Below, one piece after another: positions 15,407-25,543 of a stretch of 64,000 nt of DNA. The stretch is taken from NCBI GenBank assembly GCA_016713985.1, contig JADJOD010000018.1, positions 62,001 through 126,000 of the forward strand. Reading direction: 5' to 3'. Position 1 is the first letter of the stretch; the number at the start of each line of letters is the position of its first letter. The translations under genes were made by a program, and so were the position numbers. The stretch is from Lewinellaceae bacterium. GTDB taxonomy: Bacteria; Bacteroidota; Bacteroidia; Chitinophagales; Saprospiraceae. The notes beneath the pieces were generated by a model. That model was not told the DNA's origin and made no database searches. It saw only the letters and a program-made list of their open reading frames with translations.

Positions 15407-18400
15407 TCAATTCAACTTAAACTGCACGGTCACCCCCGCATTGATCGTTGTGATCGGGAAGGACTGCGAAGTTTTCGGCACCGTTTTCCGGTAGTCGGTG
15501 AACAGGCGCAGCGACAGGCGTTTGTTCAGGGCGTATTCCACGGAAGGGTTCAGGCTTATGGTGCGCGCACCGCGAGTGGGAACGGCTTCTTCCAACTGAT
15601 CGAGGCGGTGGTTGACGGTGATGTCGTCGCGTACCTCGAAGTCGAATTTGAAGTTCATGTCATTGGCCTGCTGGCCGGTATTGCCACCTGCCGGTGTGGG
15701 TGGTTTGGTGCCGGGCGTCGTGTTGTTTTTCGACTTGTTTTTCGATTTTTTGGCCTTTTTGCCGGTCAGGAAGCCGATGTTGACGTTTTTCAGGCGATAC
15801 CCGAAGCCGGCGGAATAACCCGACGAGCGGGTTTCAGCCAGTTGATAGTCGATAAACGACATCGCCAAAGTGCGGCTTTTTTTGAAATCGAATTTGAACG
15901 TCATGTCATTTTTCAACTTCACATCCATACCGAACAAGGGCGCCATTTGTTCGTTGATCACCACCTGCGGTATCTCGAAACGGGCGATGTAGTTGGAATT
16001 CAACTGATCGATCGTATTGGGCGTCTGCGGGTCGTAAAAAATGTCGGTGTTGTAAGAATTCACCGTCAGGGTGCTTTTGTACCCGTGGGAAATCTGGATG
16101 CTGGAGAAAATTTTGCTCAGGTTGCCGACTTTTGAAAGGCCGTTGTAGTTCAGTTTCCAGTTGGGCGCCGGCCTGGTTTTAAAAAGGTCCAGGCTCACGT
16201 TATTCGGGTCGGATTCCGTATACGCCGCTACAAAGGAGGGAATCAACACCTGTTGCTGTATACGGCCGTAACCTTTGGTAAAGCCCTGGTCCACGTCGTG
16301 CGGGTCGGTGACGCCGATATCCACGCCGAGGCGTTGGGAAATGATGGGCCGGTACGACTGGTAGCGGGCAAAAAGTCCGTTGATGTCGTTGTTAAACAGC
16401 GTTTTAATCGACAAATACGACACGGTGAAACTACCGATATCGCGTTGTGCGCGGTGTTCGAACTGAACTTCGGTGGGGTCGAGCAGCGTATTCTGATCTT
16501 TAAAAAGTTCCGTGCTGTTGCGGGTATACTGGCGGTTGGCGGTCAGTTCCACGCGGAAATCGCGGAAAGGCTCCAGGGTAACGCCGATGTCGATGTTTTG
16601 TGTGTAGTTGCGCATCACCTGCTGGTTCAGTTCCGGGCGGTGGGTGATCCATCCGTTGGCAGCGGCTTCGTCGAGCCAGCCGGGGTCCGGTTGCGAGCCC
16701 AGTACAAATGCCCAGCCCGGTGCATTAAACCCTTCACTCAGGCCCATCAGTTTGGGTTCGGGGGTAAAACCCGGTACCACGGTGCCGTAGGTCTCACTGT
16801 AGGTAACCCGCGCCCGGCGAATGAGCATCAGCGGGCGGAGGGCGATCCGTTCGGCCTGCGAAGTTTCGCGGTCTTTGTCTTTCTTTTTATCTTTTTTGTC
16901 CTTTCCTCCCGATTTGTAGTCGCTGCCGCCCGCAGCGGCATTGCCGTTTTTGTCACCTCCTGCGGGGTTGTCGGTGCCGCCGCCGGGTTGATCCCGATTG
17001 CGCCGGGCGCTGCGTGTATCGGCATTTTTTCCGTCTTTTCCTCCGGGGCCTGTACCCGGGCTGTTTTTGTCACCGCCGGGAGCGCCGGTATTGCCGGGGT
17101 CATCGCCACAGCTGCTGTCGTCTTTGTTGTTTTTCTTATTCCGACTGCCCGGTTTGGCGGGTTTGTTGAGTTTGCCCAGGTATTTGCTTTTGTCGTAGAG
17201 TTTGGTAAAATCCAGGTCTCCGTTGATCTGCCGCACGTTGTTGTTCTGAATGACGTTGCCGAGATTGCGCGAATTGACCACGTTTGCAAATGCGCCGGCG
17301 TCCATATTTTGCAATTTGAGCGATTGTGCCGTCCAGGTATAACCCGCTGTATACGTGGCTTTTACCGTGATAAAATCCATATACGGCAGCAACTTGAGCG
17401 GCAGCGTCCAGTTCAAACTGGCGTTGTGCATGAAATTTTTGGGCCGGCCGAGATTTTTGATACTCGACCAGATGGAGTCGCGGCGTTCCTGCTTGGTGTA
17501 GGCGGAGCCGTCGGGTTTGTACTGATAAGGTTCGTCGATGATGCTGCGGGCCGATGCGTCGTAGTTGAAACGGAGTGAGCGCGTGATATCCCAGCCGAGG
17601 TCGTAGTTGCGGTCCCAGGTAAAGCGGCGGTTGTAATAGGTATCGCGCGAGGGGTCGTCGGAATCCACAAAACGCCAGGTCGTCACACCTACCCAGCGTT
17701 CCATATTGGTATTAAAACCGTAGGTGTTGGGGATGGGGTTGAAGTTGAATTCCTTGATAAATTTCAGGAACTTGTCATTTTTGATCAGGTTTTTAAACGG
17801 CTCGATGGGTTTGAGGCCCGTGGCGTACTGGTAGTCGAGCGCGCCTTTGTATTGATTCTGTTGATCATTGACAATGAACGGGTTGCGTTTCTTTTGCTGA
17901 TTAAAGGCATAGGTAACGCTGAAGTTTTCAATGTTCCAGGGCCAGGGTTTTTTATTGCCCTTGCGTTCCTTGCGCACATTGGTAAAGTTATAACCACGTA
18001 CCACGGTTACATCCTGCGCGACTTTTTTGATCTCGTCGCGTTTTACCGGGTCGACTTCTTCCCGGATTTTGTCTTTGAGTTTGATATCCAGGTCGTACGG
18101 GTCGTATTCCGGGTTTTTGGTAATGTTGGAGTATTGGGCATAAAACGGCACCTTGATACCCGTTTTTTCGGGCAGCAACTTGCCCAGTTCGAGGTTGGTG
18201 GAAATATCGTATTGAATGATCTCTTCCCGCTGACGCTGAATCAGTTTTTGCTCGATACCGCCCCACCCGATGCTGCTGTACGTACCGGCTAGGGAAAGAT
18301 TGCCAAAGTCGGCTAATTTGAGGTCCACACGCGCCTGCCCGGCGTAGCCGGCCTGCTCGTTGAAGCCGTTGAGGCGCATTTCGTTGACCCACACTTCCAC

Positions 18401-21400
18401 GCAGTGCCGGTTCGACTGGTTGTTGCTTTCGTCCACGTTGCGCACACCCACCATCGCGCCTTTTACGTAACCTAAGTTCGGGTTGCCCACCACTTTTACC
18501 TTGCCGCGGGCATTGCCGGGGTCGGTGATCTCGAACGGCACGTCGAGTGGCCAGTTCGCCTGCGCATTGCGCTGCTTTTTTACTTCCGTCAGCAATTCAA
18601 GCGGGAAATCGAAGCTGTTCTCCGGCCGCCAGACTTCCTCCTTGTAGGCGCGGCTGTCCGGGTTGCCGTTCAGGTTATCGACGTTGGAAGGCGTCAGGGG
18701 AAGTTCATATTCGTAGTAGTTGCGCACATAATCGGAGCCGAGTCGAATAAACACCTTGAGGTCGGTTGAGTCAAATGGGCTGTTCACCGGATCGACCTGT
18801 TCGGCGTGAACGAACATTTTCAGGCGTTTGAACTGGCGCAGGTCCATATTCAAACTTTTAAAAATGGCGCGGGCGTCGCAGTATTGCAAGCTGCAAATAG
18901 TCATCGCAAGCGATTGTTCGTTCTGGAGCACATCGGGGAAAGCGCCGACCGATTGTTCGCGCGAAATGCCGTACGGGATCGTGTAGTTAAACGGTGTACG
19001 CGCGGCGTTTTCTTCGATACTCACGGCGTTTACGTCGAATGCGACGGCATTCCAGGGAGAATCGTACGCTTTGCAGGACAGGGTATTTTGTGTAAAACGG
19101 CGCCACTGGTTGCGGCCGAGTTCGAGTGTGGCAAAACGGAAGGTGGTTTGTTCGGTGAATTCCTTCCAGAACATCCGGATAAAACGTACGGAACGGAAAT
19201 CCTGGATTCCGTTGACGGTTTCCCGCGTTTTGAGGTCGAGTGGCACCTTGAAGCGGTACCAGATGTATTGCGGGCCGCCGGCTTCCTTGCGGAAAACGAT
19301 GGTGTCGGTGACGAGGTCGCGAATCTGCGGATCGTTGATATCCAGCACTTCCTGCCCCCCGTCGATGGTTTTTACAAGTGGGATCTTGTAGCGGAAGTAC
19401 GCTTCACTTTCGTTGAGCGAGTTATCGCGGTTGAGGTCTTCCGCATCCGGCAGGTTGGTGGCCGAAGGGTTGAGGTTGTCGGTGTTGTTCACCGGCGAGT
19501 TGCCCTGCTGGTTGTTGAAGCGGCGGTAGCGTTGCAACAGACCCGGCTGGGTGGCGTCGAACTGCGGGTCGCGGAAATAGATAAAGTTGTCGTTGGACGG
19601 GTCGGCGAGCAGGGCCGTTTTTGCGTTGTTGGACAGCGTCGAGTTATTAATATTATTGACCCAATTGCTGAAAAATTGCGTTTCACCGGCGTCGTTGAGG
19701 CCGTCGAGGCCGATGTCCAGCAACACCCGTTTGGCGGGATCGTTGTCGAAGGCGTTGACGACCGGGGGAAGTACGGGCACCCGCCCCCAGGGGGTGGAGG
19801 CGGTGGTTCCGGTGCCCTGTCCGGTAGGGACGGCATTTTCAAAAAACTGCCGCGAATCGCGCATAATATCTTCGGAAAGGGTACCCAGGTCAATGTACAT
19901 CGTTCCCTCGTCCGTTACATTACCGGGGTCATCGGCTTTGTCCATGTACGGATTGAGCATCCAGAATTCCACAAATTCGATGTTGGCGGCTTCAAAGTCG
20001 TTGGTATTGAGTCCGCGCATGATACCTGCCCAGCGGGTTTCGGGCAGGTTCAACTTGCCGTCGGTTGTAAAACCTTTGGAAAGAAGGCCGCCGTTGTAGC
20101 CATCGGGCAATTCGAAGTTGTAGGGGCCGCGTTCGCGCGGGAAGATGGTTACGTCGAACGAGCGCAGGTTGGATTGTTCGAGCGGCGTCAACTGCCGGTT
20201 GGGGAAAATGTCCTGAAACTGGATCAGGCGGGTATATGGATTGGCCGCGTCGATGCCGTCGCGGGCGCTGGGGTCGGCGATAAACCAGGACATGCCGGCG
20301 CGGTTGGCATTGCGCGCCAGGAGAAAGGCGCTGTCTAAAGATGCGCTGGCTTCGGGGAACAGGTCCTCGTCGCCCTGCGGCGTGGAAGCGATCACCCAGG
20401 AGTTGGCGGGGTTGGCCAGCGGCAGGTTGGCTGTGCTGCCTTCAAAATCGTCGATGTAGGCGATACCGCCGGAATCTTCTCCCTGGTTGATGGCGCGGTT
20501 GTGGCCCGGGCGCAAGGCGGCGATTTCCGCCTGGGCGGTGATGCTGGAGGGTTCTTTGGTCGAGATCAGCGGCAGTTTGTCGACTAATTTGGTGAGCCAG
20601 GGCGCATCCTTGGAGATGTTAAAATCCAGCCCGTACACCTTGTTGTTGATGGGGTCGTCGCCAAAGTTGATCTTTTGTGTGAGCGGCCGTTCGAACAGGT
20701 TCATAAACGTGGCGCCGATGTTGATGTCCTTGTTCAACTCGTAATCGAGTCGTGCGCCGAGCATGGTGCGGCTCTGGAAACCGAACAGGGTATTGTCCTC
20801 AAAACTCACGTTTACATTTTGGCCCGATTGCAGGATGGCGTCGTTCAGGATTTTTACTTTACCGATGTTGTAGTCCACCTGGTAATCCTGCCCTTCGATC
20901 AATTGCCGCCCGCCGGCGCTCACGCGCACGGAGCCCTGCGGCAAATTGAAGGTGCCGAGTGATATTTCCGACGAAGTACTCGATTTATAGGAACCCTTGA
21001 GCGTGAAGCGGTTAAGTTGCTGGAACTCCCGGGCCCGGAACAACGTGGAGTCGTACAGTTGCGAGTACACATATTTGGCGCGGGTAACGCTGTCCATACC
21101 CACACTGTCCATCGTCTGATTCAAAAACGAACCGAAGGGCTCCAGCACCGGGAACATGATACGCCCCGTTCGCAGGTTGATCGTCAGCCCCGGCACAAAG
21201 TCGAAAATACCATCCGCCCCGGGGTCGCCCTGCAGGTTGAGGTTGTCGAGGTTGAACACCTGGAGCAGGGGTTTGGCCCGCAGTTGATCGGGGAAGTCCG
21301 TGCCGTTGAGGAATCGTTTCTGTCCTTTACCCGGATCTTCGTAAAACACGTCGAAACGAAACTCGGTGGGGTCCACGTTGGCAGAGCCCACGGCGTAGAC

Positions 21401-23110
21401 GTTTTTCATCATCAGGTCCCAGATGGGGAACTTGACATTGGCCGTGGTGCTTTTCAACATCTTGAGAAACAACACGTTCTGATTCAGCGAGTCGCCGTTG
21501 GGCACGTCGCTGGTGAATTCGCCGATTTTGTGCGGCAAGCCGTTGTAGGTATATTCCACGGCAACACCCACCACCTGGTCGGGCTGCACGTTGAGGTTGA
21601 TGCTGACAAAACCGAGTTGTTCGTTGTAAGTATATTCGGAAGACGACAACAGGCGGGCGCGTACTTTTTCAAAGTCGCGGATTTGTTTTAACTGGAACTG
21701 ATTGGTCAGCCGGCTGACCACCTGGTCCGAAAAACGGAACGCCGAGTCGGCGGCCAGTTCGGACAGGATTTCCGGGTAAATTCTGTTGTTGGCGTTGTCC
21801 GGCAATCCGTTGCCCTTGTTGTCCACGGCGGGCGGGAACGGAATCGAATAATCGGGGCGGGTGGGGTCGTCGGGCGGCGGCGGGCCGGTCAGAAACGGCT
21901 TGGGCTCCGCAAGGTCCATCAGCGTCACCACGTCGCGTACGTTTTCCGTTGCGAGGCGGTCGTTGGTGATCCAGACCTCCATCCGGGTGATGGTAAATTG
22001 CGAGAGAGGCACGGGCAGGCACTTCAGCGAAGGTTCAAATTCGCCCCGGTTCCAGTGGCTCAGGAAAAAGTGGCGGTTTTCGTCGTATTCGTCGATCGGC
22101 CGTTCGAAGGTTTGTACCTGCGAGCCGCCCTGCACGGTAAGGCTTTGTTGTTTCGAACGCTGCTGCGCGGCCAGCAAAGTGGCGCGCAGGTGGCCGAATT
22201 TTAGTTCCGTTTTGACGCCGAAGAGGTTTTGCGCACCTTTGATCAGGTTGGAACGCAGGGGCATGGACACGTTGCCCGCCTCGATATTTTGTATGATCTC
22301 GTCTTCCGAAAAACCCTTCGTGTCGTAGTGCAACTTCATCTGGTTGTCGAAGTCGAAGGTCGCCTGGGTATTGTAGTTGAAGTTGAGGTTGAGTTTTTCA
22401 CCGATTTTGCCGGCTGCGCTCATGTTGATATCCATGTCGAAGTCGAAATTGCCGGTGCGTTGCTGGCGAAGCGTGAGGATGGGGTTTTGTATTTTCTGGT
22501 AATTAAAACCGAACGTGAGGTTGATATTGCCCTGCGGCTTGATATCCACGGTGGTGCCGCCAAAAAGCCGGTCGATCAGCGAAGTTTTTACGTTAAACTT
22601 GGCAATCGGGTCTTCGATGCCGCTCGAACTTCTGTCGCCGGTCACCGTGACCCCTTGCAGGCGGTCGAAATATTCCTGTTGCTGTTTGCGGTCGCGCCAG
22701 GCCACGTATTCATTGAAGGTCATGTACGTGGGCGGGCGGTAAAAATCATCGCCGATTTTTTCGGTGATGATGTACATATTGGTGGCCGGGTCGTATTCTA
22801 CCTGCTGATCGCTCACCTTGGGGTCATTGAGGTCGATCTGGTTGGGATTCCCGTTGATAAAATCGCCGAAACGCTCCTGCAAGGGAGGGTTGGTATCCGG
22901 AGGTGCGAGCAAGTCTGCGGGGGGGGCGAGGGGGGTATCGCGATCGTCGCTTTTGATCGACTGAGGATATTCGACTGCTATAGCCGGCTTTTTTACGGGA
23001 AAAAAAATCGTCACGACGCTCTCGCGGACACTTTCAGGATAGGTAAAAGCATACAGCGTTACGAGCGAAAACAGGCCGGCAAGCGCAAGAAGGGTGTTCT
23101 TCTTCGTCAT
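15407..23110 (-). CDS. sprA: Type IX secretion system outer-membrane translocon SprA
   Basis: A ~2567-residue SprA (Sov), the very large beta-barrel that forms the T9SS pore. The start is set at MTKKNTLLALAGLFSLVTLY, a signal-like N-terminus; an ATG 18 codons upstream is possible. Recognisable family stretches include DPATNMYIITEKIGDDFYRP, GNINLTFGFNYQKIQNPILT, GGIAYIDDFEGSTANLPLAN and a C-terminal barrel ending ITTINAGVTVQFKLN. About residues 1980-2090 form a Gly/Asp/Lys-rich low-complexity insertion (GGDKNGNAAAGG, KDKKDKKKDKD), and a shorter one (KKAKKSKNKSKNN) lies near the C-terminus. ruvA lies upstream on the same strand. Confidence 0.97.
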   Translation of the reverse strand: MTKKNTLLALAGLFSLVTLYAFTYPESVRESVVTIFFPVKKPAIAVEYPQSIKSDDRDTPLAPPADLLAPPDTNPPLQERFGDFINGNPNQIDLNDPKVSDQQVEYDPATNMYIITEKIGDDFYRPPTYMTFNEYVAWRDRKQQQEYFDRLQGVTVTGDRSSSGIEDPIAKFNVKTSLIDRLFGGTTVDIKPQGNINLTFGFNYQKIQNPILTLRQQRTGNFDFDMDINMSAAGKIGEKLNLNFNYNTQATFDFDNQMKLHYDTKGFSEDEIIQNIEAGNVSMPLRSNLIKGAQNLFGVKTELKFGHLRATLLAAQQRSKQQSLTVQGGSQVQTFERPIDEYDENRHFFLSHWNRGEFEPSLKCLPVPLSQFTITRMEVWITNDRLATENVRDVVTLMDLAEPKPFLTGPPPPDDPTRPDYSIPFPPAVDNKGNGLPDNANNRIYPEILSELAADSAFRFSDQVVSRLTNQFQLKQIRDFEKVRARLLSSSEYTYNEQLGFVSINLNVQPDQVVGVAVEYTYNGLPHKIGEFTSDVPNGDSLNQNVLFLKMLKSTTANVKFPIWDLMMKNVYAVGSANVDPTEFRFDVFYEDPGKGQKRFLNGTDFPDQLRAKPLLQVFNLDNLNLQGDPGADGIFDFVPGLTINLRTGRIMFPVLEPFGSFLNQTMDSVGMDSVTRAKYVYSQLYDSTLFRAREFQQLNRFTLKGSYKSSTSSEISLGTFNLPQGSVRVSAGGRQLIEGQDYQVDYNIGKVKILNDAILQSGQNVNVSFEDNTLFGFQSRTMLGARLDYELNKDINIGATFMNLFERPLTQKINFGDDPINNKVYGLDFNISKDAPWLTKLVDKLPLISTKEPSSITAQAEIAALRPGHNRAINQGEDSGGIAYIDDFEGSTANLPLANPANSWVIASTPQGDEDLFPEASASLDSAFLLARNANRAGMSWFIADPSARDGIDAANPYTRLIQFQDIFPNRQLTPLEQSNLRSFDVTIFPRERGPYNFELPDGYNGGLLSKGFTTDGKLNLPETRWAGIMRGLNTNDFEAANIEFVEFWMLNPYMDKADDPGNVTDEGTMYIDLGTLSEDIMRDSRQFFENAVPTGQGTGTTASTPWGRVPVLPPVVNAFDNDPAKRVLLDIGLDGLNDAGETQFFSNWVNNINNSTLSNNAKTALLADPSNDNFIYFRDPQFDATQPGLLQRYRRFNNQQGNSPVNNTDNLNPSATNLPDAEDLNRDNSLNESEAYFRYKIPLVKTIDGGQEVLDINDPQIRDLVTDTIVFRKEAGGPQYIWYRFKVPLDLKTRETVNGIQDFRSVRFIRMFWKEFTEQTTFRFATLELGRNQWRRFTQNTLSCKAYDSPWNAVAFDVNAVSIEENAARTPFNYTIPYGISREQSVGAFPDVLQNEQSLAMTICSLQYCDARAIFKSLNMDLRQFKRLKMFVHAEQVDPVNSPFDSTDLKVFIRLGSDYVRNYYEYELPLTPSNVDNLNGNPDSRAYKEEVWRPENSFDFPLELLTEVKKQRNAQANWPLDVPFEITDPGNARGKVKVVGNPNLGYVKGAMVGVRNVDESNNQSNRHCVEVWVNEMRLNGFNEQAGYAGQARVDLKLADFGNLSLAGTYSSIGWGGIEQKLIQRQREEIIQYDISTNLELGKLLPEKTGIKVPFYAQYSNITKNPEYDPYDLDIKLKDKIREEVDPVKRDEIKKVAQDVTVVRGYNFTNVRKERKGNKKPWPWNIENFSVTYAFNQQKKRNPFIVNDQQNQYKGALDYQYATGLKPIEPFKNLIKNDKFLKFIKEFNFNPIPNTYGFNTNMERWVGVTTWRFVDSDDPSRDTYYNRRFTWDRNYDLGWDITRSLRFNYDASARSIIDEPYQYKPDGSAYTKQERRDSIWSSIKNLGRPKNFMHNASLNWTLPLKLLPYMDFITVKATYTAGYTWTAQSLKLQNMDAGAFANVVNSRNLGNVIQNNNVRQINGDLDFTKLYDKSKYLGKLNKPAKPGSRNKKNNKDDSSCGDDPGNTGAPGGDKNSPGTGPGGKDGKNADTRSARRNRDQPGGGTDNPAGGDKNGNAAAGGSDYKSGGKDKKDKKKDKDRETSQAERIALRPLMLIRRARVTYSETYGTVVPGFTPEPKLMGLSEGFNAPGWAFVLGSQPDPGWLDEAAANGWITHRPELNQQVMRNYTQNIDIGVTLEPFRDFRVELTANRQYTRNSTELFKDQNTLLDPTEVQFEHRAQRDIGSFTVSYLSIKTLFNNDINGLFARYQSYRPIISQRLGVDIGVTDPHDVDQGFTKGYGRIQQQVLIPSFVAAYTESDPNNVSLDLFKTRPAPNWKLNYNGLSKVGNLSKIFSSIQISHGYKSTLTVNSYNTDIFYDPQTPNTIDQLNSNYIARFEIPQVVINEQMAPLFGMDVKLKNDMTFKFDFKKSRTLAMSFIDYQLAETRSSGYSAGFGYRLKNVNIGFLTGKKAKKSKNKSKNNTTPGTKPPTPAGGNTGQQANDMNFKFDFEVRDDITVNHRLDQLEEAVPTRGARTISLNPSVEYALNKRLSLRLFTDYRKTVPKTSQSFPITTINAGVTVQFKLN

Positions 23111-23277
23111 TTTAAAAAAAGCAGGTATGGATTTGTTCGTTGGTTGATTATCAAAACTGGACATTGACGCCTCGGAATGAAAAAGGGTTGCCTGAAATAG
23201 TGGCGTGGCTGCGGATGTTTTATCTGAACGAAATGATCGTTGCGCCGGGGTTTCGGATCAAGTTTCCGGCGCCTTGG

Positions 23278-23874
23278 TCAGGCGGCCAAAGCTTTGAGCG
23301 CCAGTTTGATCAGGTCCTCCACCCGGGCGGCAGCCGGATGGTCTTTCAAAACCTGGTTGAGGGCTTTTTGTACGGCTATCCGGTTGAATCCCAATGAAAT
23401 AAGTGCGGAAAGGGCTTCTTCCCGCATGTGGTTGTCGATGGATGGCAACAGGATGCCGCCGCCTTCCGGGGCTTCCTTGGCGAGCCTGGTTTTCAGGTCA
23501 AGGATGATCTGTTTGGCGGTTTTGGCCCCGATGCCCCTCACCTTTTGCAAAATATGCGCCTGCTCGCCGATCACGGCGGCACGGACTTCATCCACCGTCA
23601 TGGAAGACAGGATGAGTTGGGCGGTTGTGGCGCCCACGCCGGTCACGCCGATCAGTTGCACGAACATATTCCGTTCCGTCTGAGTGGCAAACCCAAACAG
23701 CGTGTGCGCGTCTTCCCGCACGATGAGGTGGGTGTAGATCAGGGTGCGGTCTTTTCCCTCGATGGCGGTATAGGTGCTGAGCAGAATGTTCACATGAAAG
23801 CCTATTCCGTTGACTTCCAGCGTGATAAAGGCTGGGCTGCGGAAAGTGATCTCTCCTTTCAGGTATGCGTACAT
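23278..23874 (-). CDS. ruvA: Holliday junction branch-migration protein RuvA
   Basis: A 198-residue RuvA, which tetramerises on Holliday junctions and loads the RuvB motor. The N-terminal OB-fold (MYAYLKGEITFRSPAFITLE, VNGIGFHVNI), the tandem helix-hairpin-helix motifs (LIGVTGVGATTAQLILS, VRGIGAKTAKQIILDLK) and the C-terminal RuvB-binding domain (MREEALSALISLGFNRIAVQ) are all present. The length is typical. It precedes sprA on the minus strand with a ~170-base gap. ruvC lies elsewhere in the window. Confidence 0.97.
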   Translation of the reverse strand: MYAYLKGEITFRSPAFITLEVNGIGFHVNILLSTYTAIEGKDRTLIYTHLIVREDAHTLFGFATQTERNMFVQLIGVTGVGATTAQLILSSMTVDEVRAAVIGEQAHILQKVRGIGAKTAKQIILDLKTRLAKEAPEGGGILLPSIDNHMREEALSALISLGFNRIAVQKALNQVLKDHPAAARVEDLIKLALKALAA

Positions 23875-23902
23875 GGGGCGAAGGTAGGAAGGATGTCAAA
23901 AA

Positions 23903-24388
23903 TTATCGGGACTCGTTCACTTGCCGCCCCGTTTTTTTCAGTTTGGAGGCGGTGGTGAGGCCGACAATGCGTTTTTTCTCCGATCCTTTTGCGTCGAGGA
24001 AAACAAGGGTGGGGTAGGCGCCGACGTCGAATTGCCGGGCCAATGCCACACCCTCGCCTTTTTCGGCGTTGATCTTCAGGTTGAGAAACGCCCCGTTGAA
24101 GTAGGAAGCCACCTGCCCGTCTTTAAAAACATCGCGGTCCAGTACCCGGCAAGGGCCGCACCAATCGGTATAAAAGTCGATAAATACCGGCAGTCCGGCG
24201 TTTCGCGCACTGTCGATGCGACTCGAAAAATCAGTTTTGAAAAACCGGATTTCGCTTCCGGGCGTTTGAACGTCCTTTCGCCAGGGGGAAGAAACCGCGA
24301 TGCTGTATCCGCAGGAACAGGCGCTGGCAAGCAGCAGAAATGCAGTGGCGGCCTGTAGAAAAATGGAAACCGGTGTTGATTGGCGCAT
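23903..24388 (-). CDS. Exported thioredoxin-fold protein
   Basis: A 161-residue thioredoxin-like protein with an N-terminal export signal ending in a Cys-rich segment (LLLASACSCG) that could be a lipobox. The active site DFYTDWCGPCRVLDRDVF contains the CGPC redox motif, and the cis-Pro loop follows at VGAYPTLVFLDAKG. The order resembles the C-terminal domain of DsbD or DUF255-type thioredoxins. It probably acts as a periplasmic or membrane-anchored thiol reductant. It lies 28 bases upstream of ruvA on the same strand. Confidence 0.85.
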   Translation of the reverse strand: MRQSTPVSIFLQAATAFLLLASACSCGYSIAVSSPWRKDVQTPGSEIRFFKTDFSSRIDSARNAGLPVFIDFYTDWCGPCRVLDRDVFKDGQVASYFNGAFLNLKINAEKGEGVALARQFDVGAYPTLVFLDAKGSEKKRIVGLTTASKLKKTGRQVNESR

Positions 24389-24479
24389 GTTGGCTGATCT
24401 TTTATAAACCCGTTTATGTTGCCGGGTTCACAGAAGATGCAAATTCATGCGCCGGAGTTGTCCGGCTTTCCGCGCGGGC

Positions 24480-25361
24480 CTAATTTTTTACCATCTTCTC
24501 CACCTGCACCGTATCGTTCCACCGGATTTTGACGTAATAAACGCCTGTTGCCCAATTGGAAACATCCAGCATTTCGATTCCTCCGGTCAGGCGTGTACGG
24601 GTGATGCTTTTCCCCTGATTATCAAACACTTCTATCAATGCATCGGCCATTTTAACCGACCGTATGGCGATCTTGTCCCATGCGGGATTGGGGAATATTT
24701 CCACCCGGAGTTCCAACGCCGGCTCTTTTTGGCCGACGATCATTTCGCAGGGTGTACAATCGGAATTGGAATAACAATTCAGCCGGGCGCCGTTTTCAAA
24801 AAACTCGTACCTCGGGATCAGGCCGTGTGTGTTGCCAACTCCTTCGATCAGGTAAACGGGGGTCAAAATCCCGTTGCTGAAATGCAGCAGGTAGCGGTTG
24901 CGCGGTTTTCCGCAGATTTCAACGGTGTCGATTTGTTCCACAGTGATGATATTGCCGGACGAATAGTAGGTCTGGACGGTATCACCGGGGTGAATATCAA
25001 AACTGTACAAAAAAGTTTCCACCGTATCTGCCGGGAAAATAATCCGGATTTCTTTGTTGGCCGTCTCTCTGATAGCGCCCCGATAACCGCCAAAATAGAA
25101 TTTGGGACTCATCGGCCCGGAGCCGTATTGGGCAAACCCCAGTACATTCAGTTTGAAATACGAGATGGAATTGATCACCGTGTCCCCGTCGACCGTATAT
25201 TGATAGTCTTCCGTATAAACGCCCTGGCTGCCGCCGCCTGACGAGCCATCGTAATAAACTTCGCGCCAGATGCTTCCGGCGAATTCAAAAGGGGTGTAGG
25301 GCAACTGACCGAACAGAGAAATGGAAAGACATAAGAACAGAAGCAGGCTTGAGTGTTTCAT
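24480..25361 (-). CDS. T9SS type A sorting-domain protein of unknown function
   Basis: A 293-residue secreted protein. It has a signal peptide (MKHSSLLLFLCLSISLFGQ) and a middle region of unknown fold with EDYQYTVDGDTVINSISYFK and VETFLYSFDIHPGDTVQTYY. The C-terminal type A sorting domain begins at VEIFPNPAWDKIAIRS and ends at the terminus (TGVYYVKIRWNDTVQVEKM). SprA in this window would export such cargo. I do not recognise the functional domain. Confidence 0.85.
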   Translation of the reverse strand: MKHSSLLLFLCLSISLFGQLPYTPFEFAGSIWREVYYDGSSGGGSQGVYTEDYQYTVDGDTVINSISYFKLNVLGFAQYGSGPMSPKFYFGGYRGAIRETANKEIRIIFPADTVETFLYSFDIHPGDTVQTYYSSGNIITVEQIDTVEICGKPRNRYLLHFSNGILTPVYLIEGVGNTHGLIPRYEFFENGARLNCYSNSDCTPCEMIVGQKEPALELRVEIFPNPAWDKIAIRSVKMADALIEVFDNQGKSITRTRLTGGIEMLDVSNWATGVYYVKIRWNDTVQVEKMVKN

Positions 25362-25543
25362 TGGCAGCAGTTTGTTTGGATGTTGCATGGTGTGTCAACC
25401 AAACAAAGGTGTTCCAAATTTACCCTTAAACCAACCGTCCAGGGGGGCATGATTTGACAAATTTTCACAAATCGGGCAGTAAATTGCCATCTTCAGGCGG
25501 GCAATAAAGTCTCGCTTGTAATGCCACAGCGGAGAAATACCGC

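Noticed and set aside
18806..20338. Long plus-strand open frame opposite sprA
   Set aside because: It is a shadow of the very GC-rich sprA coding sequence; the peptide has no recognisable domain and no promoter or signal.
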